In this document: positions 17,172-25,845 of the stretch, in pieces
Position numbering within the stretch: the stretch's first letter is position 1
Layout: every line of letters begins with the position of its first letter
From: Micropruina sp.
GTDB taxonomy: Bacteria; Actinomycetota; Actinomycetes; Propionibacteriales; Propionibacteriaceae
Assembly: GCA_016716635.1 (NCBI GenBank)
Contig: JADJVZ010000013.1
Location: 186,001-250,000 of the forward strand
DNA: 64,000 bases
Reading direction: 5' to 3'
Position numbers and translations under genes: made by a program
The notes under the pieces: model-generated
Database searches by the model: none
Seen by the model: the letters and a program-made list of their open reading frames with translations, nothing else
Told to the model about the DNA's origin: nothing

Positions 17172-17909
17172 TCAGGCCCGTCGGACGCCCGTCCGGGTTT
17201 GGATGAGTTGGATCTGCCCGCCGGAGTGGACGATCGTGTCGCCCTGCACCGTGAGCTGCGTGCGATGGCAACGCAGTGCCTTGGCCACGTCCTCGATGAG
17301 GTCCGGACGATCGACCCATTCGATGTCGGGGGCATCCGGACGAGTCTCGGAGACGATCTCGACGAACGGCAACCCCAGTCGCGCCGCGGCCGCGGACGCG
17401 ATCTCGTGGCAGTGGATGTGATCGGGGTGGAAATAGCCGCCGTCAGCGTCGTAGCTGATGACCAGGTCGGGGCGCCAATAGGTCAGGTGGGCGGCGAAGT
17501 CGGCGACCGCCTCGTCAAAGGACCGGACAAACGCCTGCGCATCGATGTCCGCCGCCGGACCGGCGACGCCCGGCTTCACCCACCGCATCCCGGAGTCGTG
17601 ATAGCTAGCCGGCGAGAGCCCGGCAGCACGGGCGGGCGGCATACCGAGGAAGGTGTGCTCGGTCACCCCGAGGGCGCTGAAGGCGCGCGAAAGCTCGCGC
17701 TCCCGCTCGAAGAAGAGCTGGTGGGTGCCTTCGAGGCGCTTCAGCGGACCTGGGACGACCCCCCCGCGCTCGCCCCGCGTCGCGGTGACGACGGCGACGT
17801 CGATCCCGCGTTGGAACAGGTCGATGATGAAGGCCCCCGTGACCAGCGTCTCGTCGTCGGGATGGGCGTGGAGGAAAGTAACCCGGCGGACGCCATCAAA
17901 AATGCTCAT
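17172..17909 (-). CDS. PIG-L family zinc deacetylase (MshB-like)
   Basis: 245 aa. Zinc motif HAHPDDE at residues 14-20 with the third ligand in YFHPDHIHCHE, as in GlcNAc-Ins deacetylase MshB, mycothiol conjugate amidase and other PIG-L enzymes that remove acetyl groups from amino sugars. Shorter than typical MshB (about 300 aa). The ATG overlaps the TAA of the upstream MshA-like gene by one base (TAATG), so the two are coupled. The pairing suggests the mycothiol route (MshA makes GlcNAc-Ins, MshB deacetylates it), but another glycoconjugate is possible. Confidence 0.8.
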   Translation of the reverse strand: MSIFDGVRRVTFLHAHPDDETLVTGAFIIDLFQRGIDVAVVTATRGERGGVVPGPLKRLEGTHQLFFERERELSRAFSALGVTEHTFLGMPPARAAGLSPASYHDSGMRWVKPGVAGPAADIDAQAFVRSFDEAVADFAAHLTYWRPDLVISYDADGGYFHPDHIHCHEIASAAAARLGLPFVEIVSETRPDAPDIEWVDRPDLIEDVAKALRCHRTQLTVQGDTIVHSGGQIQLIQTRTGVRRA

Positions 17910-19138
17910 TATTTGTCCCCGATCAGGCCTAGATAGATCCCCTCGAGCGCATGTGCGGTGGCGTCCCAGTCGAACTGCCGGGCGTGGATGCGGGCGACCA
18001 TGCCTTGGCGGCACCGCAGCCGATCGTTGGTGAGCAGCAACGTGAGCGCGCGTCCCCAGTCGTAAGGTTCGCGGCTGTCCATGAGCTGCCCGGTTTCGCC
18101 GTGGACGATCGCCTCCCGCAGCCCACCGGACGCAGACGCCACCACCGGGGTGCCGGACGCGTTGGCTTCGAGCGCCACCAGCCCGAAGGTCTCGGAGTAG
18201 GACGGGACGAGCAGCAGTTCGGCGCCGCGCATCATGGGGGCCAGCTTCGAGCGGGGCGTCGGTCCGAGAAAGATGACGTCCTCGGTGAGGCCGCGTTCGC
18301 TCACCAGCGCGCGCAGTTCGGAGACGTAGGAGGCGAAATCGGCCGAGGCGTCCCCGGCGATGACGAGCTTCGGACGGATACCGGGCTCCAGGCAGCACAG
18401 CGCGCGAATCGCGAGATCGGGAGCCTTCAACGGTTGCAAGCGCGCGGCGAATAGCACGTAGCCGCGAGGCCAATCGGCGACCGCCACGCCGTCAGGGCGC
18501 CACGGCTCCTCGCTGTCGTCCAACGGCCGAAACACGTCCTGCTCGACGCCCGGGCGGACGATGCAGACTGCGTCGGGATCGGCGCCGCACCGCTCGACGA
18601 CCGTCCGGGCTTCGGCGGCGGAGATCGCCACGATGGCGTCCGACTCTTGGGCCACCAACCGCTCACCGGGGACGCGCGCTGCCGACTCGGGGGGCTCGCC
18701 GTACGACAGGCTCAACCCGGGAAGGGCGGCGACGGAGTGGAAACTTTGGACGTGCGGCACGCCCCACGCGCGGGCCACCGGCAGCGCCGCGACACCGGAC
18801 ATCCAGTGGTGGCTGTGCACCAGGTCATAGGGCCCGAGCGTGGCCAACCCGGCCTCAAACTCGGGGATGTAGGCGTCGATCCGGCTTTTGGCCAGGGGTT
18901 CGGTGGGGCCGGCGGTGAGGTGGCGCAGCGTCACGCCGGGCGCCAGCTCGATGACCTCGGGGACGTCGGGGTTGCTGCGGCGGGTGATCATCTCAACGGT
19001 GTGGCCCCGGGCCGCCAGCGCTTCGGCCTGCGCCCGCTCCACGACGTTCATGCCCCCGGCATCCCCCGCGCCCGGCAGATCTGCGGGCGAGGTGTGCATG
19101 GACACAAACGCGAGACGGAGCGGCATACGCGCAACCAT
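17909..19138 (-). CDS. MshA-like GT4 glycosyltransferase
   Basis: 409 aa GT-B glycosyltransferase of family 4. The N-terminus (SMHTSPADLPGAGDAGGMNVVERAQAEALAARGH, residues 12-45) closely follows the MshA signature; the C-terminal nucleotide-sugar site is SYSETFGLVALEANASGTPVVAS. MshA transfers GlcNAc to inositol-3-phosphate, the first mycothiol step. Histidine-rich HSHHWMSG is present, but other MshA positions are altered, so assignment is tentative. ATG 19138 has GGAAGGA about a dozen bases upstream. A long palindrome (R2) lies 110 bases upstream in the divergent promoter region. Confidence 0.8.
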   Translation of the reverse strand: MVARMPLRLAFVSMHTSPADLPGAGDAGGMNVVERAQAEALAARGHTVEMITRRSNPDVPEVIELAPGVTLRHLTAGPTEPLAKSRIDAYIPEFEAGLATLGPYDLVHSHHWMSGVAALPVARAWGVPHVQSFHSVAALPGLSLSYGEPPESAARVPGERLVAQESDAIVAISAAEARTVVERCGADPDAVCIVRPGVEQDVFRPLDDSEEPWRPDGVAVADWPRGYVLFAARLQPLKAPDLAIRALCCLEPGIRPKLVIAGDASADFASYVSELRALVSERGLTEDVIFLGPTPRSKLAPMMRGAELLLVPSYSETFGLVALEANASGTPVVASASGGLREAIVHGETGQLMDSREPYDWGRALTLLLTNDRLRCRQGMVARIHARQFDWDATAHALEGIYLGLIGDK

Positions 19139-19250
19139 AAGGGGTTTTCCTTCCAAGAGATCCGCCCGTCCGCAAGATCTGGACTGCAGTCGCACGCACC
19201 TCGCGGACGACCCCCTCGCCCCCCGCTCCACCCACGGACCCCACCACCCC

Positions 19251-19318
19251 ACGTTGCTGGCGTTAGGCGTCTCTGCTGGCGATATGTCGCCAGCAGAGAC
19301 GCTCAACGCCAGCAACGT
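19251..19318. repeat. R2 palindrome, copy 1 (divergent promoter region)
   Basis: Arms 19251-19282 and 19287-19318 are reverse complements at 30 of 32 positions with a TATG loop. Each arm has two TGCTGGCG cores separated by TTAGGCGTCTC. It lies between the divergently transcribed GT4 gene and a Bcr/CflA exporter, so it is not a terminator. Confidence 0.85.
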
Positions 19319-19428
19319 CGAAAGGGGGGCGGGGAGGCCGCCACCGCGGGAGCCGCAACCGTGGGGGCGTCGACAGGGACGGGCGCGTGATTTCGCGACT
19401 CCGCGTCGCCACCTGAAACACTGCTCGG

Positions 19429-20697
19429 GTGACCACCGCCGCTGAAGCCCCGCCCCAACTGCCGGCAAAACCGGTGATGTTGTCGATGCTGGCGGGGCTC
19501 GGCATGGTCGGACCCTTCAGCATCGACATGGTCTTCCCGGCGTTCGCGCAGATGCAGGTCCAGTTCGGCGTGAACGAAGTGGCGATGCAGCAGGTCGTCA
19601 GTGTGTACCTGCTGGCGTTCGCGGTGATGAGCCTGTTCCACGGGTCGCTCTCGGACGCCCTTGGACGCAAGCCGGTCATCATCGTCGGTGGCGTCATCTA
19701 CATCATCGCCGCCATCGGCTGCGCCCTCGCGCCGTCGCTGTGGGTGCTGCTGGTGTTCCGAGCCATTCAGGGCATGAGCGCGGGCGCGGGGCAGATTGTG
19801 TCGCGGGCGATCGTCCGCGACCTCTATCAAGACGCGGACGCCCAACGCATGATGGCCCAGATCTCCATGATCTTCGGGCTGGCGCCGGCGCTGGCGCCGA
19901 TCGTCGGTGGGTGGCTGTTGAGCATCGGCCCGTGGCGCTACCTGTTCCTCTTCCTCGTCCTGTTCGGGATGCTGGTCACGGGGTCGGTGGCGCTGTTGAT
20001 GCCCGAGACCCACCCGGTGTCCAAGCGCACGCCGCTCCATCTTCGTCCGTTGCTGCAGGGCCTGCTCGACGTCTGGCGGGATCCCTCCGGACGCCGCCTC
20101 GCGATCAACGCCATGCTGAACTTCTCGGGTATGTGGCTCTACATCGCCTCGGCGCCGCTGTTCATCGTGAACCTGCTGGGCAAGGGCGAACAGGATTTCT
20201 GGCTGTTGTTCGTCCCGCTGATTTCGGGGATGATCCTGGGTTCTTACGTCTCCGGACGCCTCGCCGGACGCATGTCGGGCAGCCGCCTGGCCACTCTCGG
20301 CTACTACATCAGCCTCGGCGGAGGCGCGCTCAACGTGATCCTGACGCTGATCCCGGCGACGGCGCGCCTGCCGTGGGCGGTGGCCGTGCTTCCGATCTAC
20401 TCCTTCGGGGTCGCGACGGCCTTCCCCATCATCACCCTCGCCATGCTGGACCGGTTCCCGAAGTCGCGTGGCGCGGCCTCGTCCGTCCAATCGTTCGTGA
20501 GCCTGCTGGCCAACGCCCTCACCAGCGCGTTGATCGCGCCGTTCCTGGCGACCGCGTTGTGGCACCTGTCGACCGCCTCCCTGGCGATCACCGCGGCTTC
20601 GTTCTGGCTGTGGCAGCGGCATCTGAGGCTCTCGCAGGACGAAGACTGCGCGGCCACGACGACCCCCATGGCCTACGAACCCACGGACGAGATGTAA
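19429..20697 (+). CDS. Bcr/CflA-type MFS drug exporter
   Basis: 422 aa, about 12 membrane helices. DHA1/Bcr features: MVGPFSIDMVFPAFAQMQVQFGV at helix 1, LSDALGRKPVIIVGG between helices 2 and 3, and the FRAIQGMSAGAGQIVSRAIVRDLY antiporter motif C region. Such proton antiporters export bicyclomycin, chloramphenicol or sulfonamides; substrate here is unknown. Starts with GTG at 19429. It lies divergently from the MshA-like gene, with an R2 palindrome between them. Confidence 0.88.
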   Translation: MTTAAEAPPQLPAKPVMLSMLAGLGMVGPFSIDMVFPAFAQMQVQFGVNEVAMQQVVSVYLLAFAVMSLFHGSLSDALGRKPVIIVGGVIYIIAAIGCALAPSLWVLLVFRAIQGMSAGAGQIVSRAIVRDLYQDADAQRMMAQISMIFGLAPALAPIVGGWLLSIGPWRYLFLFLVLFGMLVTGSVALLMPETHPVSKRTPLHLRPLLQGLLDVWRDPSGRRLAINAMLNFSGMWLYIASAPLFIVNLLGKGEQDFWLLFVPLISGMILGSYVSGRLAGRMSGSRLATLGYYISLGGGALNVILTLIPATARLPWAVAVLPIYSFGVATAFPIITLAMLDRFPKSRGAASSVQSFVSLLANALTSALIAPFLATALWHLSTASLAITAASFWLWQRHLRLSQDEDCAATTTPMAYEPTDEM

Positions 20698-20889
20698 CGC
20701 GCTCCCCTGCCGCCCGGTCGTATGGCTCACTGAAGGGTTTTTGCGACAAGGGGTCTCCGGGCCGCACACTGAGGTTTCTCCAACGACTTAAAGATCGTTG
20801 CGAGCGGCTAACGAGGCGTCTGGAGCAAACCTCACGTCGCGTAGCCTGCATCAAGTGCCGACCGCGGGGTCGGGGAGGGAGGCGCCGGC

Positions 20890-23800
20890 ATGGTGCGGCT
20901 TACCAAGGTCAGCTTGACCAACCGGACGGTCGTGGTGCTCATCGCGCTGTTAACCATCCTCATCGGTGGCTACGCGGCCGGGGCGCTCAAGCAAGAGCTG
21001 ATCCCCTCCATCCAGATTCCGCGGGCCAGCGTGCTCGCCATCGAGATGGGTGCCGCCCCCGAGGCGCTCGAACGCGACGTCACCAAGCCCTTGGAGGACG
21101 CCCTCAAGGCGGTCAAGGGCGTCACCAAGGTGACCTCCAAGTCGTCCTCCGGGGTGGCCCAGATTCGCGTCGAATGGGACTACGGCCAAGACGGCGACAA
21201 GATCAAGTCCGACATCCGCACCGCCGTGGACGCCACCAAGTCGAAGATGCCCTCCGACGTCACCACGCAGGTGGTGGCCGGCGGCTTCGATGACGTGCCC
21301 GTGGTCTACCTCGCCGCCTCCTCCGACGAAGACACCAGCGCGCTCGCCGCCAAGCTCAAGAACACCGTCGTGCCCCGCCTCAAAGAGGTGGCGGGCGTCC
21401 GCGATGTGACGCTCTCGGGCGAACGCACCCACCAGATCAACGTCACCTTGCGGCAAGCGGACGTCGATCGCCTCGGGGTCGAGGTGCTGACGATTCAACC
21501 GGCGCTGTTGGCGGCCAACATGACCATCCCGGGCGGCACGCTGCAATCCGGCACCGCCAACCTCGACGTCCAGGTCGGGCACAACCTCGCGACCGTGGAC
21601 GAGATCAAGAACCTTCGCCTGCAGGGCACCGACGGACCCGTGCTGCTCGCCGACATCGCGGACGTCACCGAGGACCCGGTCGACATCAGCACCATCACGC
21701 GGGCCAACGGCAAAAGCGTCTTGATGATCGGCGTGATCAAGGATCCGACGGGCAACACCGTCGCGGTCTCTCAGGGGGTCGCCGCGGCCATCAAGGACCT
21801 GACCCCGCAGTTGGGCAGCAACACCCACTTCGCCACCATCTTCGACCAAGCCCCCTACATCGAAGACTCCATCAAGGACCTCGGGCAAGAAGGCGGGCTC
21901 GGCCTCGTGATGGCCGTCCTGGTGATCATGGTGTTCTTGTGGTCGATTCGTCCGACGATCATCACCGCGATCTCGATCCCGCTGTCGCTGTGCATCGCGC
22001 TCATCGGGCTTTACGTGGGTGGGTTCACGCTCAACATCTTGACCTTGGGTGCGCTCACGGTCGCCATCGGACGCGTGGTCGACGATTCGATCGTCGTCAT
22101 CGAGAACATCAAACGACACCAGGGGCTCGGCGAGTTCGGGCTCCCGTCCGTCGTGAACGCGGTGAAAGAGGTGGCCGGGGCCATCACGTCGTCCACGCTG
22201 ACCACCGTCGCGGTGTTCCTGCCGATCGCCTTCGTGTCGGGGCAGGCCGGGGAGTTGTTCCGTCCGTTCGCCGTCACCGTCACCGTCGCGCTCATCGCCT
22301 CGTTGGTGGTCTCCTTGACGGTCGTCCCGGTGCTGGCGTCGTGGTTCATGCGTCCACGCGCGGGCAAGTCCGAGGCCCCCGTCGAGGATCACACCGCCCC
22401 CACCCGCTTCCAGCGCGCCTACCTGCCGGTGCTCGATGGGGCGATGGCGCACAAGTGGATCACCTTGTTGATCGCCGCCGCCCTGCTCGGTGGCACGCTC
22501 GCCCTCACCCCCCGCCTCAAGACGGACTTCATCGGCGAGGCCGGCCAGACGACCGTCCAAATCACCCAAGACCTGCCCGCCGGCACGGCGCTCGCCACCA
22601 CCGATGAGGCCGCCAAGAAGATCGAGAAGGTGATCGCGGCCGACCCGTCCGTGGTGAGCTTCACGACGTCGGTGGGCGGCTCGGCGGCCTTGAGCGCCAA
22701 CCCCAGCACGTCGGACGCAAACCACGCCTCCTTCTCCATCACCCTCAAGCCCGGGTCGGACGGCAACGCCGCGGTCAAGCGTTACAACCAGGCGTTCGCC
22801 GACGCCGGCGACCTCGGGACGCTCGAGATCTTCGTCGGACGCAGCAACTCCGACATCCAGGTGCTCGTCGAAAGCTCCGACGCCACGAAACTCCGTGCAG
22901 GCGCCGATCAGGTCGTGACCGCACTCAAGGCGATCAACGGCCTCACCAACGTGAAGTCGGACGTCGCCGCCGCCAAGTCGATGCTCACCGTCACGGTGGA
23001 CGACAAGACCGCCGCAGATGCCGGCATGACCCAGCAATCCGTGGGCATCGCCGTGACGCGCGCCCTGCGCGGCATCAAGATCGGCAGCCTCAACAACGGC
23101 ACCACCACCATGGACGTGATGCTGCGCTCGATGGCGCCCGTCACGACTGTGGACGCCCTCAAGGCGATCCCCCTGCCCCTCACCAGCAAGCAGATCGCCG
23201 ACACCCGTAAGGGCGCCGCGCAGGTCGTCACGGACAAGCAGAAGGCGATCCAGGATCAGCAAAAGGCCGACACGCTGGCCAGCTACAAGACCCAACTGAA
23301 GGCCCTCGCCGACCAAAAGGAGGCGACGCAAGAGCAGTTGGAGAAACTGACGGCCCAACTAGCCCAGTTGCAAGCATTGGCCGCTAAGGGGATCCCGACG
23401 GTGCCGGGCATGCCGATTCCCACGCAGGTGCAGACCCTGATCACGCAGGTCACCACCGGCATCGCCCAAGCCCAAGCGGGCCTCACCACGATCGATGCCT
23501 CGGTGACGAAGATCGAGGAGGCACGTACCAAGACGCTCGAAGCCTCGAACACCTCGTCCTCCCTGACCCAGCAAGCCAAGGACGCCCAGACCGCGAAGCC
23601 CGAGGCGCTGAAACTCAGCGAGGTAGCCGAGGTCAAGCAGGTCGAGGCCCCCGTGTCGATTGGACACGTGGACGGTGCTCGCGCCGCGACGGTCACCGCG
23701 CTGCCGACTGGGAGCGATCTCGGCACGACGACCAAGCAGGTCACTGCGGCGCTGGCGGACCTCAAGCTTCCCGATGGCGTCCGCGTGGTGCTCGGTGGCG

Positions 23801-24456
23801 TGAGCCAACAGCAGGCCGACTCGTTCACGCAGCTCGGGTTGGCCATGCTCGTGGCCATCTTGGTGGTGTACCTGATCATGGTGGCCACCTTCGGGTCACT
23901 GGTGCAGCCGCTGATCCTGCTGGTGTCCATCCCGTTCGCGGCGACCGGTGCCCTAGCGCTGCTGCTGATCAGCGACACCCCGCTCGGGTTGCCGTCGATG
24001 ATCGGCCTGCTGATGCTGATCGGCATCGTGGTGACGAACGCGATCGTCCTCATCGACCTGATCAACCAGTATCGAAAGAACGGCGAGCCCCTCAAGGCGG
24101 CCATCCGCGACGGCGCCCGACTGCGCCTGCGGCCCATCATCATGACCGCGCTCGCGACGATCATGGCGTTGATCCCCATGAGCCTCGGCATCACCGGCGG
24201 CGGGGTCTTCGTCTCCAAGCCCCTCGCCATCGTGGTGATCGGCGGGTTGGTGAGCTCGACCCTGCTCACGTTGATCCTGGTGCCGGTGCTCTACGACATG
24301 GTCGAGGGCGGACGCGAGAAGCTCGCCGCCCGCCGCGCCAAGCGAAAGGCGGCGAGGGAGGCCGTGCCGGCGGACGCCGACCCCGCTGTCGCCGACCCCG
24401 TGGTCGATTCCGAGGTAGATCCCGCGTTCGATCCGGACGCCGTCACGCAGGCCTAG
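20890..24456 (+). CDS. RND (AcrB/SwrC-like) efflux permease
   Basis: 1188 aa, larger than AcrB. It has the duplicated RND layout: N-terminal helix, periplasmic-type porter region, helices with GRVVDDSIVVIENIKRH (the proton-relay aspartates of AcrB helix 4) and a second half ending in GLPSMIGLLMLIGIVVTNAIVLIDLINQYR. Residues about 770-910 contain an inserted, strongly coiled-coil-like segment (DQKEATQEQLEKLTAQLAQLQ ...), absent from AcrB but found in Gram-positive SwrC/YerP-like pumps. No membrane fusion protein or outer-membrane partner is encoded nearby, consistent with a single-component pump. ATG follows GGGGAGGGAGG. Substrate unknown. Confidence 0.9.
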   Translation: MVRLTKVSLTNRTVVVLIALLTILIGGYAAGALKQELIPSIQIPRASVLAIEMGAAPEALERDVTKPLEDALKAVKGVTKVTSKSSSGVAQIRVEWDYGQDGDKIKSDIRTAVDATKSKMPSDVTTQVVAGGFDDVPVVYLAASSDEDTSALAAKLKNTVVPRLKEVAGVRDVTLSGERTHQINVTLRQADVDRLGVEVLTIQPALLAANMTIPGGTLQSGTANLDVQVGHNLATVDEIKNLRLQGTDGPVLLADIADVTEDPVDISTITRANGKSVLMIGVIKDPTGNTVAVSQGVAAAIKDLTPQLGSNTHFATIFDQAPYIEDSIKDLGQEGGLGLVMAVLVIMVFLWSIRPTIITAISIPLSLCIALIGLYVGGFTLNILTLGALTVAIGRVVDDSIVVIENIKRHQGLGEFGLPSVVNAVKEVAGAITSSTLTTVAVFLPIAFVSGQAGELFRPFAVTVTVALIASLVVSLTVVPVLASWFMRPRAGKSEAPVEDHTAPTRFQRAYLPVLDGAMAHKWITLLIAAALLGGTLALTPRLKTDFIGEAGQTTVQITQDLPAGTALATTDEAAKKIEKVIAADPSVVSFTTSVGGSAALSANPSTSDANHASFSITLKPGSDGNAAVKRYNQAFADAGDLGTLEIFVGRSNSDIQVLVESSDATKLRAGADQVVTALKAINGLTNVKSDVAAAKSMLTVTVDDKTAADAGMTQQSVGIAVTRALRGIKIGSLNNGTTTMDVMLRSMAPVTTVDALKAIPLPLTSKQIADTRKGAAQVVTDKQKAIQDQQKADTLASYKTQLKALADQKEATQEQLEKLTAQLAQLQALAAKGIPTVPGMPIPTQVQTLITQVTTGIAQAQAGLTTIDASVTKIEEARTKTLEASNTSSSLTQQAKDAQTAKPEALKLSEVAEVKQVEAPVSIGHVDGARAATVTALPTGSDLGTTTKQVTAALADLKLPDGVRVVLGGVSQQQADSFTQLGLAMLVAILVVYLIMVATFGSLVQPLILLVSIPFAATGALALLLISDTPLGLPSMIGLLMLIGIVVTNAIVLIDLINQYRKNGEPLKAAIRDGARLRLRPIIMTALATIMALIPMSLGITGGGVFVSKPLAIVVIGGLVSSTLLTLILVPVLYDMVEGGREKLAARRAKRKAAREAVPADADPAVADPVVDSEVDPAFDPDAVTQA

Positions 24457-24555
24457 CGACGAATCTGGCGCAATCGACGGGAGGGGCATTTGCATCGCCG
24501 CTTGTCAGGGGCCCAGGGGCTTAGGACGACCTCATCGAGTGCCGCAGATTCGTCG
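24457..24555. terminator. Possible hairpin between convergent genes
   Basis: CGACGAATCTG (24457-24467) and CAGATTCGTCG (24545-24555) are perfect 11-bp reverse complements separated by 77 bases, between the RND gene and the convergent Crp/Fnr gene. The wide spacing makes a classic terminator doubtful. Confidence 0.35.
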
Positions 24556-24578
24556 TCACCCACCGGCGGTCGGTCGGA

Positions 24579-25241
24579 TCAGGCGGTGCCGAGCGGTTCT
24601 GCGATCACCCGCAGGGCGGCCGGGTCGGTCACGCGGACCCACCCGCGGCCCGTTTCGACCCAACCGGCGTCGGCCCACGCAGCCAGATGGCGGCTGACCA
24701 CCTCGCGGACCGTCCCGACGGCCTCGGCGAGCTGGGCATGCGTCCCGCGGATCAGCGTCCCGCGCTCGAGCAACACCCCCGCCAGACGTTGCTGGGTGCT
24801 GGCGAAGGCGGTGGCCTCCAGCAGCCCCACCAGCCGCGTCATGCGCCGCGAGAACATGCCCAGCATGGCGTCGCGAAAGGCGGGCGAGCCGTCGAGCATC
24901 TCGCGAAACAGCGTCCGCGGCAGTTGGACGCCCGACACCGTCTCACGGACGACCGCTCGCGCCGGATAGGTACCCTCCCCCAGCAGGCACCCGAGGGTGA
25001 GCACGCACGTGTCGCCGCGGCTTAGGTGATACAGCAGGAGTTCGCGGCCGTCCGCGTTCGGCCGACTGACATCGACGAGCCCGCCGAGGATCAGGGTGAA
25101 CCCGCTGCACGGGCCATCCAGGTCGAACAGGACGCTGCCCACCTCAGCGCGAAACGGACGCCCGGTCTTAACCACGCGTCGGCGCAGTTCACCGGGCAGC
25201 CCGCCGATCAGCGGATAGGCCTCGAGGGCGGCGACGGTCAT
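24579..25241 (-). CDS. Crp/Fnr-family transcription regulator
   Basis: 220 aa. N-terminal cyclic-nucleotide-binding-type beta barrel (PFRAEVGSVLFDLDGPCSGFTLILGGLVDVSR ... LYHLSRGDTCVLTLGCLL) and a C-terminal Crp HTH (THAQLAEAVGTVREVVSRHLAAW). There is no N-terminal cysteine cluster of the Fnr type. It could sense a nucleotide or a redox/nitrosative signal. A CRP-like palindrome at 25392-25407 in the divergent intergenic region, and the adjacent YgaP-like gene, suggest a redox/sulfur or nitrosative-stress role, by inference. The ATG is at 25241. Confidence 0.88.
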   Translation of the reverse strand: MTVAALEAYPLIGGLPGELRRRVVKTGRPFRAEVGSVLFDLDGPCSGFTLILGGLVDVSRPNADGRELLLYHLSRGDTCVLTLGCLLGEGTYPARAVVRETVSGVQLPRTLFREMLDGSPAFRDAMLGMFSRRMTRLVGLLEATAFASTQQRLAGVLLERGTLIRGTHAQLAEAVGTVREVVSRHLAAWADAGWVETGRGWVRVTDPAALRVIAEPLGTA

Positions 25242-25294
25242 GTCCCCATCGTGCCGCAGTAAGGGACTCCTGCCATCCCCGCCACCAACCCACC

Positions 25295-25356
25295 TTGCTG
25301 GCGTTTGGCGTCTTTGCTAGCGATATATCGGCAGCAAAGATCACTATCGCCAGCAA
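25295..25356. repeat. R2 palindrome, copy 2 (divergent promoter region)
   Basis: Left arm 25295-25323, TATA loop 25324-25327, right arm 25328-25356. The outer cores TTGCTGGCG/CGCCAGCAA pair exactly, but the spacers do not: the left arm has TTTGGCGTC while the right arm reads as RTAGTGATC on its complement, the spacer seen in copy 3. It lies between the divergent Crp/Fnr and YgaP-like genes. Confidence 0.8.
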
Positions 25357-25391
25357 AGACGAGGAAGGGGGCGCGCAGGATGGCGGCGTTG

Positions 25392-25407
25392 TGTGACCTG
25401 GGTCACG
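25392..25407. promoter_or_regulatory. CRP/FNR-like operator TGTGA-N6-TCACG
   Basis: TGTGACCTGGGTCACG matches the Crp-family half-site layout (TGTGA, six bases, TCAC). It lies 78 bases upstream of the YgaP-like start and about 150 bases from the divergent Crp/Fnr start. The regulator encoded at 24579-25241 is the obvious candidate binder. Confidence 0.65.
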
Positions 25408-25484
25408 GACGAAGGCCGTCCGACCCCGGTTCACTGGTGGCAGGTGGCGGCGGACTCGCGGCGACCGGGACGCAAGGAGTCATC

Positions 25485-25694
25485 ATGAAGGCGAACGAGA
25501 GCACCACCGATCGGATCATCAGGGGCGTGGTCGGCGTGCTGCTGATCGTGCTGTACTTCGCGAACGTGATCACCGGCTGGCTCGGGATCGTCCTCGCCGT
25601 CGTCGGCGCGGTGCTGGTCGTCACCGGCGCGGTCGGGTTCTGCCCGCTCTACCGCCTTTTCGGCATCAGCACCTGCAAGGTGCGGAAGGCCTGA
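25485..25694 (+). CDS. YgaP-like small membrane protein (DUF2892)
   Basis: 69 aa. NESTTDRIIRGVVGVLL, a short loop, a second helix (GIVLAVVGAVLVVTGAVGFCPLYRLFGIS) and conserved FCPLY with C-terminal STCK match the membrane domain found alone or attached to rhodanese domains (YgaP). Two membrane helices; the two cysteines may be redox-active or bind sulfur species. ATG 25485 has AAGGAG 6 bases upstream; longer in-frame starts lie within the R2 repeat and are rejected. Probably controlled by the CRP-like site upstream. Confidence 0.85.
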   Translation: MKANESTTDRIIRGVVGVLLIVLYFANVITGWLGIVLAVVGAVLVVTGAVGFCPLYRLFGISTCKVRKA

Positions 25695-25702
25695 GCCGGG
25701 GA

Positions 25703-25724
25703 GCTCAGACCACGAGCTCCTTGG
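25703..25724. repeat. Direct repeat copying the phosphomutase 3' end, left copy
   Basis: 22 bases starting GCTCAGACCACGAGCTC match 26739-26760 at 21 of 22 positions. The right copy is the real 3' end and stop codon of the phosphomutase gene. In this left copy the minus strand also reads KELVV, stop. The pair brackets the SDR gene. Confidence 0.75.
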
Positions 25725-25845
25725 GGTTAACCGGCGTACCGCGTCCGGAGTAGAGGAGACACCGCGACCGGGGGACGCGTCCGCGGCGGCGTCGAGGAAG
25801 GCTGGTGAGCGCCGCCAAACAGCGGCACGAACCATGGAGAATCTC

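Noticed and set aside
19251..19318. R2 palindrome as an intrinsic terminator
   Set aside because: It lies between two divergent genes, where no transcript ends, and has no U tract.
20950..23358. 802-codon frame antisense to the RND gene
   Set aside because: Composition typical of an antisense shadow; the plus-strand RND protein is unambiguous.
19251..25356. R2 repeats as a CRISPR array
   Set aside because: Copies are kilobases apart, are palindromes and not direct repeats with unique spacers, and no cas gene is present.
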